Shown here in pieces: positions 31,885 through 42,003 of a stretch of DNA of 64,000 nucleotides (position 1 is its first letter; each line of letters opens with the position of its first letter). Source of the stretch: Durusdinium trenchii (Eukaryota; Sar; Dinophyceae; Suessiales; Symbiodiniaceae); contig CAXAMN010021361.1 in assembly GCA_963970005.1 (NCBI GenBank), forward strand, positions 3,272,987 to 3,336,986, written 5' to 3'. The notes beneath the pieces are model-generated. The model had not been told where the DNA came from. It did not search any database and worked only from the letters and a program-made list of their open reading frames with translations. A program made the translations under genes and the position numbers.

Positions 31885-32284
31885 GTTTATTTGATCCTCC
31901 ACAGAGAGTTAGTTCTTTTTCTTTTTGCAGGGGTTCAGCCTAGCTTTCCATCCCTGCTGGGAGCTTTCTGCATGCCTTGCTTTCGACCCAGGAGGTGCAT
32001 GCTTCGCTCCGAAAAAGGTGATCCGAGGAACCCCAAAAAAAAGGGGATGGGCCAGTGGCCCATCCTTCATTGAGATGAAACCATTGATCATGGATGATCA
32101 TGGTTCTGATCATTGACTCATTCACTCCTTCATTCAGATCATGGTTCTTTTGTTTGGTCTGCTGAGTCTGCTGAGTCTATGTTTCGAGCCGAACCGATCT
32201 GCGGATCCACCCACGGGAGCCCGTGCGTTTGTCTCGGCTCCGTAGTTTACATCCAGAGATTTCCAGGATTTTTTTAAAGAATAG

Positions 32285-32393
32285 TCACAAACAGCGAAGG
32301 AAGCAAGATGATGAGCCCTCAGACCAGGGGGGCTCATCCAGTTGGAGGTCCAAATCAGTTGGAGATTCATTGCCCAAACAGCGTTTCGAAGAG
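32285..32393 (+). CDS. candidate exon, charged Ser-rich segment
   Basis: Between GAATAG and GAAGAG|GTGAGG. The frame reads SHKQRRKQDDEPSDQGGSSS, then WRSKSVGDSLPKQRFEE. The high Lys/Arg/Ser/Asp content suggests a disordered linker. It is the last + strand exon candidate before the antisense copia element, which would then lie in the following intron. Confidence 0.45.
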
Positions 32394-33293
32394 GTGAGGT
32401 CTTGGGCGGATGCGAAGGAACAACGGAAAAAACCCCGGGGCGCCCCTAGGGCCTGTAATGAACCAACACGCCTAGCTGAGCGCAAGCAGAACTCGTTGGT
32501 TACCGTGCTCTTTCTGCCGTGTTTGGTTCGGCCGAGTCGGTGTCACTCGGCCTTCGACGAGGGGGGCGATCGGAACATCCGGACTTCGGCACTTCCGTCT
32601 CTTGAAAGACCTGAAGTATTTGCTTGTTCACAGCGACAAGTGAATGATGATGGGCCATGGCTCTGGGGGTCAAAGGGTGTGAAAGGCCATTTTGGTTCAA
32701 CGAAAGCTCACCGCACCTGCTCCAACAGCGAGTCGTACCACAGGATGTACTATACAAATCCAAGTTGGACCTCCTCTGCTGGGTGCAAGGCCCCTGGTGG
32801 GAGGAACGAAGGCCTCCAGTTTGAACCTTCGGTTTGATCATCACAAAAGCTTCGGGCGCTTATCATGCAGGCAGCATGGCTTTCAGAGGCTGACAGAAGG
32901 GTGCAACAGACCCATATTCAGATTCATCTCGTCATTTGATGTCTTTCTTGTTTGTCATAATCAGAGTTTGAGCACAAGGATCCCATCTGAACTTGATTGG
33001 GGTTCACAACATGCACACTTGATTTGGATGAACTGCCAGCCAACCTGTCCCAAAGCCAAGTAAAGTTAGAGACAGTTCTTCATCCCAGAGATTTTGGTCT
33101 ATGCAATTGTGATCATGACATTGCAACAGTGCCCAAGCGCCGAGTTGAACTTGGAAGAGACTTTTCCACAGCTCCACCGAAGTGCCGTGTCTCAAAACAA
33201 AATACCCATGAGACCACAGGCATTGGTTTGTTGATGTTTGCTTCCTTCTAAGCCTTTTGGAGGCTAGTTACATATTTGTATATATATATATAT

Positions 33294-33606
33294 TGTGATT
33301 GACACAAAGGTAGCAACAAAAGATCCTCCTCTCCTCGCACAGCCGCGTGCGTTTTCCACTCACAGCTCACCTGAAGGTTGGTACGAACGGTCGGGCGCCT
33401 CGCCCTGCAGTGTCCTCACTGCTTCTATGGCTCAGGTCACGGGTGACCCACCCTACACCACCCTTGCGGCCTCGCACACTCGTGGCTTCGGACATGAACA
33501 CACCTGAGTGGGTCAAGGCTGGTTCCTCAGTGAGAGAAAGAAGCTCTACATGCTGATCCCAGACTCTGCTGATCTCAGACTTGGACCGAAAGGTTTGAAA
33601 CTCACA
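33294..33606 (-). repeat. 3' LTR of the - strand copia element
   Basis: Same length, 313 bp, as the 5' copy. It is flanked on the genome side by a TA run ending at 33293. The short open frames inside both LTRs are identical because of the repeat and are not genes. The purine-rich tract upstream of it (complement of 33615-33637, AAAGAAAAAGATAGATAGA) is a candidate polypurine tract, though a few pyrimidines interrupt it. Confidence 0.9.
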
Positions 33607-33650
33607 CTCATCAAAAATTCTATCTATCTTTTTCTTTGGTTGTGTGTCGA

Positions 33651-36600
33651 TCATCCTTCTTGCTGCTGATCCTCCATCAGAGGGATCCCAGACTCAAGCC
33701 ACTTGAGGCGTGTTCTGCTGTCAGCTCGCTCTTTCAGCACTTGCAGTTCGTCGTTTAATTGATACATGCCTCGTTGCAAAGTGTATCGGAGGAAAGTTCC
33801 TTGCATCACCTTAGTTAGTGCATCCGCGAGCTGAGCTCCTGTATGAACCCATCTTAACTGAATGCCTTCTGATAGCAAATCTTTTATTGCCTTTGCTTGA
33901 AGTTGTGTACGGAATTCCTGGCAATTTGGTTGAGCAGTTCGAGTAACCAAATCATACAAAGATTTGCAATCTGTGACAGCTACGGATCGTGGCAAACACT
34001 GGGCCAACGCTGTCGTTGATTGGATTGGTTTGGGTTCACCTTTGAAAACCTCATGTGGTCGTTTCCAATTGACTTGGGGATTTTGGATCCATGCCCAATA
34101 GAGTCTCATCCAAGATAGCTGGTCTAAGCTTGTCTGGAGTGACGTTGTTTCGGCTGACAAAGTACTCGTGACTACTTTCTGGATCTTGCGACATCCCCAG
34201 GACAGTGGGCTGACTGGACATTGATAGTTTTCACTTGTGTCCTTATGGGTGGCCAAGATTATCATACCTGTGTGACTTTCTGGACTCTTGGCTGACACAA
34301 ATGATGCGTCCGAGAATAACAAGAATCTGGGATCCTTGATTGGGATGGGTTGGATTCTTATGCAGGTGTCTTTGTATCGTTTGGCTTCATGAAGTATACG
34401 GTTGGCATCGTGTAACGTTTGGAAGGTGGCTCTGTTGATCTCACTTTGGATATAGCTTAGTCGACTTGAAAGATCCGGTCTCGTGTTGATGCTCGCATAC
34501 TGAAGACTTCCCACAAGTGCACGGAGCGAGTGTCTCTCTTCGGAGGTCACCTCATCCGTCAGACATGTTCGTCTGCTTGCATTCATGTGGATCGGCTCGA
34601 TCTTGCTTACAAACTTGGATTGGGACATGATGATACTTTTGTCAGCCTGTTGGTTCATTTCAACACCGGTGAACGTGAATTGACCTACTTTCTTTGATCC
34701 AAAAGGAAATTTGGCTTCTAGCTTTGCGATTTGTTCTTCAAAGTATTGATCCCCTCCACCTAGTCCATCGTCAACATGAACTCCTAGGACCCCTGAAATT
34801 TTGTTTTGTTCTGGTTTGTATAGTACGTATGCACATGGGTCGAAGGGTGCTGGAATGAAGTTCAAATCACGAAGGGTCCGATCCAACTCCTTATGCCATA
34901 AATAAGGAGCATTGATCAAACCGTAGGCTGATTTCTCCAGTTTGCAGATTTGATTGGGTTGAAGTTTTAATGCCTTTCGAAGTTCTTCAACAGGTTCGAG
35001 GCCTAAAACTCGATCTCCCTGCGTTTTGCCTTGCAAAAATGCAGCTTTGATATCGAAGCTCTTCAGAGTCCATCCCATGGATGAGATTGCTTGCAACAAG
35101 GGCATTTTGGATTGCTTTCCAAGTGTCGGCGAGTCCCGGGGTATGCTGTCTAACTGGGGATCTTGGTATCCAAGAACGACTAAGCGGGCTTTCGGTTTAT
35201 GGGTCTTTGGTCCTGGTCTGACGTTCTCAGTTGATCGGGTTTGGAGGTCATCAGCATCAAGAGGTTTCCATACGCATATCCAGCGGCGTCGCGTTACCTG
35301 TTCCGGACACAGCTGATCCCGGAAGATTTTACTCACCGTTCCTGTGTTTAACCAATTTGTGATCTCCTTCTCTTTTGCTTGACGAAAAAGGGCTTGTTCT
35401 TCGGAGGACAATTGGTGCATCTTTACTTCAGTTCGGTCCCGCTTGGTTGTGGTAGTCATCATGATCAGATCTGTTGCTGGTGAGTTTTCATCCCATCTCA
35501 TCATTGTTTCTTGGGGTAACAGGAATTCAGCTTTCCATCCTATGGCTTCTGAGTCTATTTTGGTTTGGCGCCAGTTGACCTGATCTTCTACACTTAGTAG
35601 GTAGTCACATACGAGTTCATCACTGAGATCGGATGCTTCGCTTGGGACCGGCACATTTGCTGCGTCCTGATGACCGCCGGGGTCACTGGGCAATTCGATG
35701 CTTTGTTGACTCACTGGAGACACTTGGCTCTCTGGAAGCGAGGGCTCTTGATCTGGCTGGACTTCTGATGAGTTCGATGTGTTTTCTGTTCCTTGGTGTT
35801 GTGGTATTATACTGCTGTCTTCTGAGTTCTCTGGTGGAATTTCTGGTGCTCTTTCACTGACATTGGCAGTTTGAGTCCTTTCACCTTCAATCCCTGCGAT
35901 CGGACTTAATGCTTTGGGGATATGCTGGGCTTCCATGGCACTTACGGGTCGAACATGTTCTGGGGCTATCTTTACCAAACTTCCTGCATGATTACACCAA
36001 AGACAATGAGGACCTTCTTGTTGGATGACTCTGGCTGGACCAAACCACCCCCGTTGGGTTGGAGTCTGTCTCCATAGCATCACCCAAGTTCCCCTGTCAT
36101 AGGATCCTCGGTGAGGACAGCTTCGCCGGAGAACAGCTCTTCGCAATGCAGAGCTGTTGTCTGCACTGTGAAATGCTCGTCTTGCCGCTTCTCGGTATGC
36201 CAGCTTCTCTCGAAATCTGATTCCTTCCTGGGTGTCGTCGTCTGCTAAGAGGTGCGATGGCAATTGCTCATCCGATGAAATTGATGCGGGAATTCTAGAC
36301 CCTTTTCCAAAAACAAGAGTTTCTGGGGAATATCCCTGTTTCTGGCTCAGTGCATTTTTGGCCGAGGTGCAATGCGATAGTGCTGTCTGCAGGTTGGTGT
36401 ATGACGTTATTGGATGTTCCTGTTCATACTTCTTGAGCATCTCCTGGAGGATTCCACCATGTCTTTCCACCTTTCCGATTTGCCAGTGTGCGCCCGGTGG
36501 GGTAACTATGGCTTTGATGTTGAACTGGCCTAGGAAGGTGACAAATTCCTTGGAGGTGAATTCCGTACCTGAGTCCGTGTGAATCTCAACCGGAGCCCCT

Positions 36601-36728
36601 GCCCATTGGAGCCATCCATTGAGTACCTTATCTATGGCGTCATCACTGCTTTTGCCTGGGCTCGCACATGTCGATGAGGTGATAGAAATGGAAGTTTGTT
36701 CCTGCCAGATTTGTGTATACAACACCAT
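33651..36728 (-). CDS. copia integrase core, reverse transcriptase and RNase H fragment
   Basis: Single open frame of 1,025 codons, stopping 45 bases before the 3' LTR. Near the start are HTDSGTEF and KVERHGG. The Asp and Glu are separated by exactly 35 residues, the D-x35-E of retroelement integrases. The middle has the copia RT pattern, with RLVVLGYQDPQL, FDIKAAFLQG and the catalytic LGVHVDDGLGG (Y/H-V-D-D). The end has the RNase H Asp in LLFSDASF, STLSAET and VAVTDCKSLYDL, finishing with LADALTK. RT and RNase H look intact; the break is upstream, within integrase. Confidence 0.9.
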   Translation of the reverse strand: MVLYTQIWQEQTSISITSSTCASPGKSSDDAIDKVLNGWLQWAGAPVEIHTDSGTEFTSKEFVTFLGQFNIKAIVTPPGAHWQIGKVERHGGILQEMLKKYEQEHPITSYTNLQTALSHCTSAKNALSQKQGYSPETLVFGKGSRIPASISSDEQLPSHLLADDDTQEGIRFREKLAYREAARRAFHSADNSSALRRAVLRRSCPHRGSYDRGTWVMLWRQTPTQRGWFGPARVIQQEGPHCLWCNHAGSLVKIAPEHVRPVSAMEAQHIPKALSPIAGIEGERTQTANVSERAPEIPPENSEDSSIIPQHQGTENTSNSSEVQPDQEPSLPESQVSPVSQQSIELPSDPGGHQDAANVPVPSEASDLSDELVCDYLLSVEDQVNWRQTKIDSEAIGWKAEFLLPQETMMRWDENSPATDLIMMTTTTKRDRTEVKMHQLSSEEQALFRQAKEKEITNWLNTGTVSKIFRDQLCPEQVTRRRWICVWKPLDADDLQTRSTENVRPGPKTHKPKARLVVLGYQDPQLDSIPRDSPTLGKQSKMPLLQAISSMGWTLKSFDIKAAFLQGKTQGDRVLGLEPVEELRKALKLQPNQICKLEKSAYGLINAPYLWHKELDRTLRDLNFIPAPFDPCAYVLYKPEQNKISGVLGVHVDDGLGGGDQYFEEQIAKLEAKFPFGSKKVGQFTFTGVEMNQQADKSIIMSQSKFVSKIEPIHMNASRRTCLTDEVTSEERHSLRALVGSLQYASINTRPDLSSRLSYIQSEINRATFQTLHDANRILHEAKRYKDTCIRIQPIPIKDPRFLLFSDASFVSAKSPESHTGMIILATHKDTSENYQCPVSPLSWGCRKIQKVVTSTLSAETTSLQTSLDQLSWMRLYWAWIQNPQVNWKRPHEVFKGEPKPIQSTTALAQCLPRSVAVTDCKSLYDLVTRTAQPNCQEFRTQLQAKAIKDLLSEGIQLRWVHTGAQLADALTKVMQGTFLRYTLQRGMYQLNDELQVLKERADSRTRLKWLESGIPLMEDQQQEG

Positions 36729-37758
36729 CTATCCCAATACAGTCGTTGAAATCAAGTTCACGTTTGATTGTCGATGGTCTTTGATGTTTGGGTTCCCTAG
36801 TATTCTGACATACAGAGCAGCTCAAGTCCATGGCAGCTTGACACAGTCGTGGTGAGTACCCCTGTTGACGCAACATTGAACACAGCTTTTGACCATGAGG
36901 GTGTCCTAGGTTCTGATGTAGTTTCACCAAAAACGATCTTTCTTCGGCTGATATGGTCTTAAACTTTGGGCCGTGGTCAGGGCTCGGCACGTTGAGATGA
37001 CTCGGACTTGCTCCTGTCACTTTGGCCTGAGTCGAATCACCTGATGCTCCTGACTTAGATCGGGGTGGACATGCATACATTGTGATATTGACTCTTGCGG
37101 GATGTGCTGGGCGGACTTGCTGACGATGAGACAGGTCTTGCCAATATTCCCAGTCCTTTTCTACTTGGATTGCTCCCCCTATTCGGCTTACGATGATGGC
37201 ACGACGATATGGGGCCTCATTCTTTACCAAGTCCCTAGGTGGTGGCAGCGTTCGATCTGATCCCTTGCATGCTTGGACTCTCTTGATTTCTTTTTCGGGA
37301 AACATTTTTTGAAGCCTCTCCAAGATTTGGGGGTTGGTGACAAAGGTCTTTCCTACTCTTGGCAACATTGGTTGAATGTCCTTGATGATTTCTTCTAGTT
37401 GACTCTGAGGTGACATGTTCATGCTTAGCAATTCGGCCGTCTTGCCGTCAATGCGGCGGCGCGTGCATTCGGTCGACAATTGCTCCAGGGGTGTTGGTGG
37501 TAGTCGCCCACCTTGGGACTTCTGCATGGGAGAACTCACACGGATCCGCTTGGATGCACTTTCCTCACTCGGTTGATCTGTTCCTCTGGTTACAAGGGCA
37601 GTGACCCATGGCTCATGTTTCATTTTCAACATCACCTTAGCTACTTGCCTTGCAAACTTTCTTGGATAGTTCTCTGTGTAGCTACTGACAGTAATTCTCC
37701 CCTGCAATGGGTCTGTGCTCATGATCTCGACGACACACCCGGCCATGCAACGAGGCAT
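36643..37758 (-). pseudogene. integrase zinc-binding part and start of core
   Basis: The frame, 371 codons, includes a His-His-Cys-Cys arrangement: HQNLGHPHGQKLCSMLRQQG and then SCSVCQN. This matches the GAG-pre-integrase/zinc-binding domain preceding copia integrases. It then reads NDCIGIDGVVY with the first catalytic Asp and loses frame about 20 codons later, near 36655-36665. The core continues in the next frame. Confidence 0.75.
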
Positions 37759-38294
37759 AGATCTCTTGTGACCTCGTTCTTACGGCCATTCTCTTTTGTA
37801 TGAGTTTGTTCGTTTCGGGACATGTCAACTGACCTGCTCGACACATGTCGAAATTGGCTTCCTGAGTATATGAGTACAGCTCTTGCAGGAGTGGGGTCTT
37901 GAACATGATGGATTTTCGTGGCTGCTCCCAGTGCATGTGATTACCTAGCTGACGTGACATGCGAAGCAAGACTACTCCTAGTGCAAGTTCGAACAAGTGT
38001 GCCTCTCTCTCTCTCTCGTTGAGCATGTTCACACAATTGGATTGATCTCATTTCATTGAACGTGTTCCATGCGCTCCATGGTCCACAGGTGGGACTGAAC
38101 CATATGTGACGGGGTCTTTGTTTCCACACCATTTGAAACAAAACACTTCTCCCCTCCTTGGTTTTGAGGTCCCCCTGCGCCCTTCCAAAACGGTTGGCTC
38201 TGCCGCCCAGCAATTGGACTTGCTTCGTCAGTTCACTGGCCTCATGACAAAACACTTCCAGCAAATGTAGACGGCTGCATCCGTTCGAGATCAC
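37700..38294 (-). pseudogene. methyltransferase-like domain, frameshifted
   Basis: In element order the first frame (38294-37941) has LHLLEVFCHEASELTKQVQL, then ERGTL... out of frame. It includes HIWFSPTCGPWSAWN, with the Cys codon at 38085-38087. The second frame (38032-37682) contains LGNHMHWEQPRKS, with Glu near 37927, then FDMCRAGQL and a His/Asp-rich end. This order of motifs (hydrophobic-E-V-F, S-P-x-C, E-x-P) parallels the module at 58.17-58.85 kb in the intact element and resembles C5-cytosine methyltransferase motifs I, IV and VI. The two frames meet at a GA/CT microsatellite (about 37999-38018), the likely cause of the shift. Confidence 0.65.
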
Positions 38295-38418
38295 TGGATC
38301 ACACCTTGCTAGACTGGCTTCCTTCGAGATTTGCTGAACCAGTGCATGGAATTTATGGGACAGACTGTGAGTCTAACCTGGACTGACATCTTTTTGGCAC
38401 ATGGACGATACATGTATA

Positions 38419-39160
38419 TCAGCTTCCTCGAAAGAGTCTAGCCATGACGAGCTCATGAAGCCCGGAGGTGGGCAATGATCTCCTGCATCGCACCTTCGAT
38501 GGTCTGAAGGCGGGTGTCCATGGCTGCCATCTCCGTGTGGATCTCTGTGGCTGGATCTCGATCTCCTGAACTGGTTCCCAGGATTCGTCCTCGGCAAGAT
38601 CTGCCAAGTCCTGTGGGGTCACTTCCTGAATCGGCTTGGCCTTGGCCTTGCTCTTGATAGCCGGATGAAGTGGCCTCTGACTTGGTGATGGCTGCGGGTC
38701 TTGACTGTTCAGACCCAGTTGATGCTCGGCATAGGTCACCCTCAGTGAGATGTAGTGGATGAACTTCTGATGGTTGACCTTGTTTGACGAGTGGTAACTT
38801 GCTTGGAACCACTTCACATACTTGGTCTCCTTTTCCCACATCTCTGAGTAGGTCCGACCGAGGTGGGCTGATCCAAAATCGATCTTGGTTTGCCCCATCT
38901 CGTCCAGTGGTAGGAGCTGGAAGGCTTCGAACTGATCGCGGGCTTCTTCCTTCTTTGCTTCCCCCCATGACACGTGCCAAGCGGGCACTCAGAGCGGCTG
39001 CTTCGGAGGTCGGCATGATAGTGATGCGGCACAGGTGAACGAACGGGATGGTCACGCGTGTGTGATTGCACAGATCCGGTCTTGAACCCAAAACGGATGA
39101 CACCGGGTTAGACCCCCCCTGGAACCGATTCGAATGAGACTTTCTCACCCCCGCGAACAC
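38419..39160 (-). pseudogene. linker region with FGxxHxGxTY motif
   Basis: Frames 38988-38419 and 39160-38453 overlap. The first carries KIDFGSAHLGRTYSEMWEKE followed by TKYVKWF near 38800-38880. F-G-x-x-x-x-G-(R/K)-T-(Y/F) followed by a Y-x-x-W-x pattern resembles the small domain at the C-terminus of exodeoxyribonuclease X-like proteins. That is a resemblance by eye. The rest is Gln/Pro/Lys-rich and helical. The first ATG used is arbitrary because the upstream reading frame is broken. Confidence 0.5.
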
Positions 39161-39349
39161 TCGGACGTTCGTTTGGTTTGTTTGTGTTCGTATGGGTCTT
39201 TGTTGATTCGGGCATGGCGGCTTCGAACTGTTGGATTCTGCTTGTTACAAGACCTGTCCTCACCTGAACGTTCTGTTTCATCATGGTCTTGGTTTCCGAC
39301 TGCACTTGTCCAGGCTTCTGGACAGAGACACTTGGCAAGCTTTTGCAAT

Positions 39350-40066
39350 TCAAAGTGGCGAAGGTCTCGGCAGGTTCAGCTTCGGCATCTTGACTGGCGG
39401 TGTGATCAGATCATTCAGATCTACTAAAAACAAACCCTTGGCATTTAGCTGAATTGGAATGTTGCGCTTCAAGAGAGTGCTTTTGATCACTTCACCAGAT
39501 ATATTAACGGTGGCTCCGATGGCTCGGAGCAGGGTATTCGACAGCAGGAATGGTGTCCGGCCTGGCACTATGGCAATCTTGAGCTTCAGCGGTCCGATTG
39601 GGGCAACGAGTGCATGCTGGCTTTCAAGTGTCCCTTGATTACCAAACCGAAAAACCACTGAACATCGACACCTTTGGACCTGCTTCCGAACCTCTGGCTT
39701 TAGTGCGGCTAGGAGATTGGCTACGAAACCGCTTCCTATGACGGTCTTAGTAGTATCTACGATTCCCAAGGCATCACGAGTTGAAAAGCTCGATAATGCA
39801 CTGGCTTCGGCGTCATGCATTGACTTGGCTTCAGGTGATTGGGCGGCGCTAGCAAACGCACTTTCTGGCAAGCTAGTCCGGACATCACAATTCTCGCACT
39901 CGGTGACCATTTCCCCTTTGTGGGCTAAAACAATGATTTCCCCTTCATTGGTCTCCCACAAAACCCTCAAAACACCGGTGTCCCTTGATTCACAACCACA
40001 CAAAACTTGCTTCGACTTCTCTTGAGTGGCGTTGAGCGTCTCTTCGGTCAGCTCTGGCAAATCCAT
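39350..40066 (-). pseudogene. aspartic-protease-like region
   Basis: Frame of 238 codons. It contains ALGIVDTTKTVIGSGF, then VVFRFGNQGTLESQ, then KIAIVPGRTPFLLSNTLL. The arrangement fits a retroviral-type aspartic protease. Such enzymes need D-T/S-G at the active site; here the Asp is followed by T-T-K, so the glycine is missing, probably through a two-codon loss. The protease is therefore probably inactive. The second half, with the P-F-L-L-S strand, is well preserved. Confidence 0.65.
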
Positions 40067-40114
40067 GATCAGGGCGGCGTCCTCGTCACCGTCATTGGCA
40101 AGACTCTCAATCCA

Positions 40115-40754
40115 TCATTCTTCCTCGGTCCAATCATCAAAATTGTAGGTGGACTCGGCGGGTGCTTGGTCATGACCCTCAGCTTTTTGAGCAATGAATG
40201 CATTGGCCTCATAGGTTTCGGTCATTGGATTGTTCTGCTTTCCGCTGGAGTGGACCTCATGGAAGAATCGACTCCCCAGGAGCTTCAGATTGGATACCAC
40301 CTCTCTGTACTCCAGTGAACCCTGCGATTCAACAATCAGTCTCTTCTTGTCTTCTGAGTGGGTCTCGTTGGCTCTTTGAACCGTGCTGTATATTGCACGC
40401 TCAAATCTTTCGAACTTGTCCTCCAATCGGGATTTTCCCCAAATCCCTCCAAGGGCCTCCACAATGGCCTTCACTCCCTCCAAACTTCCAACACGCAGCT
40501 TCTTTGGGTCCACTTGCAACTCTCTGAAAGGCTGATCCCTCACATTGCAATGCAACTCGTGGGGCAAGCAGGTGTAGTTGTTCTGGAGGCCATAGTGATG
40601 CCAGGAACTCTACTTTCCGTGACCATTCAGTGAGGTCCGTCTCACCAGGCTTGAATGGGAGATTGCTCAAACCTCCTGTAAAGGAACTGGAGCCAGCTGA
40701 ATCACCTTCCGGTGGCATTGGGCTGTTTCCTCCCTGGAAGCCGCAGCTCAACAA
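40115..40754 (-). pseudogene. gag region, frameshifted
   Basis: Two overlapping frames, 40754-40401 and 40567-40115, together give a Gag-like sequence. The first ends with LTEWSRKVEFLASLWPPEQL and the second continues with RVGSLEGVKAIVEALGGIWG and FERFERAIYSTVQR. The change of frame near 40540-40500 is one break. The later part joins RANETH directly to SEDKKRLIVES, which looks shorter than expected for this kind of Gag, so an internal deletion is likely (inference). No zinc knuckle is seen. Confidence 0.7.
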
Positions 40755-40883
40755 CTCTGTGACAACACCACCAAGACACTGTGCAACCCGTCGACTGCCT
40801 TGCGGCCAAACAACGTATTCACCGACTCAACCACGCAGTCAACAACAACCAAGCACAAGGGTCAGGTGTTGTCTGGAGCTTTA

Positions 40884-40902
40884 GCGGTAGCTCCGCTACC
40901 AA
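40884..40902 (-). promoter_or_regulatory. primer binding site next to 5' LTR
   Basis: Directly after the LTR the element strand reads TTGGTAGCGGAGCTACC. TGGTAGC(G/A)GAG resembles the complement of an initiator-tRNA-Met 3' end (…GCTACCA), the usual copia primer. The same bases form a perfect 6-bp hairpin, GGTAGC-tcc-GCTACC on the + strand. Confidence 0.6.
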
Positions 40903-41215
40903 TGTGATTGACACAAAGGTAGCAACAAAAGATCCTCCTCCCCTCGCACAGCCGCGTGCGTTTTCCACTCAGAGCTCACCTGAAGGTTGGTACGAACGGT
41001 CGGGCGCCTCGCCCTGCAGTGTCCTCACTGCTTCTATGGCTCAGGTCACGGGTGACCCACCCTACACCACCCTTGCGGCCTCGCACACTCGTGGCTTCGG
41101 ACATGAACACACCTGAGTGGGTCAAGGCTGGTTCCTCAGTGAGAGAAAGAAGCTCTACATGCTGATCTCAGACTCTGCTGATCTCAGACTTGGACCGAAA
41201 GGTTTGAAATTCACA
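40903..41215 (-). repeat. 5' LTR of the - strand copia element
   Basis: In element orientation it begins TGTGAATTTCAAACC and ends CAATCACA, giving TG...CA ends. It differs from the 3' LTR at four positions by direct comparison. The adjacent genomic sequence is ATATATGTATG. Confidence 0.9.
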
Positions 41216-41250
41216 ATATATGTATGTATAATATATATATATATGTATAA
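41216..41250. repeat. TA-rich flank of the copia insertion
   Basis: ATATATGTATGTATAATATATATATATATG-like run (described, not aligned) immediately next to the 5' LTR. The matching TA run is on the other side at 33277-33293, so the element split one microsatellite. Confidence 0.8.
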
Positions 41251-41956
41251 TCAAGAAGGGCGCTTCTTCCATGTTTAGCACCCAGGTAGCAAAAGCACGC
41301 AGACAACACAAAGGTTGATGCTTTTGTATTTTTCTGCTCTTATTTCATTTAGTTTCTGTTCTGGTTTCTGTCCGATTCTTTCCCATTCTTACAGCCTGAT
41401 TGTTCAACGACCCGAGATTTAAGCCTCTGGAAGCAGATTCTGGGCGTCTAGCCCACGGAGAATGCGATGGAGGTTCGGTCTTTTGCGTGGATCAAAGTAG
41501 CGCCAGGGAGGAGCAAGCTGACATGGAAGCAGATGACACGAAACGTAGTGCAGACTTGTCTAGGGAGTCAACACTGTAGGTCAAAAGGTAGACTACTCAG
41601 CCGGGAGGAAATGCCGTGGCAACTTCCGTCCTGGCCCGAAGAACTGGCCATCTCGCCCATGAACTTGCTGTGGAAACTTGCGTCGCCGGCATAGCTGTTT
41701 TTCAAAGACATCGCCAGTTCCGAATTTGTCCGATTTCCAGGCAAAAAGAACACAAGAAAACACGACAAGCACATGTTGTAGCAGCTACAGTGTAGCATCA
41801 TGTATCGCTGCCAAGAAAGTCCGACAGTCCAAAGGGAAGTCCTGGATCGCACCCCCTGGTTTTTGGGCTGATGGGGTGCAATTCAGAGCCCCATGTTTGC
41901 TGTTTGCTCCATGAAACCAAGCCGTGGATCTCTCCATCGCTCCACTCGCAGCTTCG

Positions 41957-42003
41957 CTGCGACGGGACCGACGAACCCGACGAACCCGACGAACCCGACG
42001 GTG
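41957..42003. repeat. CGACGAACC 9-bp tandem repeat
   Basis: About four units of CGACGAACC. On the + strand one frame gives a Thr-Asn-Pro repeat inside a 195-codon open frame (41893-42480). That frame is longer than usual here and contains HLDPNGFWNQSGVIQRKD, but has no recognised domain, and the opposite strand is also open. Confidence 0.6.

Larger units (their letters stand above)
33294..41215 (-). mobile_element. decayed Ty1/copia LTR retrotransposon
   Basis: A 7.9-kb element read from 41215 down to 33294. It has two 313-bp LTRs, a tRNA-like primer binding site next to the 5' LTR, and gag, protease, an extra methyltransferase-like domain, integrase, reverse transcriptase and RNase H in copia order (integrase before RT). 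Reading frames are broken at several points (see parts), so it cannot make a full polyprotein itself. The LTRs differ at about 4 of 313 positions, which suggests insertion long enough ago for some decay but not ancient. It sits inside a (TA)n tract. The target duplication cannot be read beyond ATAT. It lies antisense to the neighbouring host exons. Confidence 0.93.
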
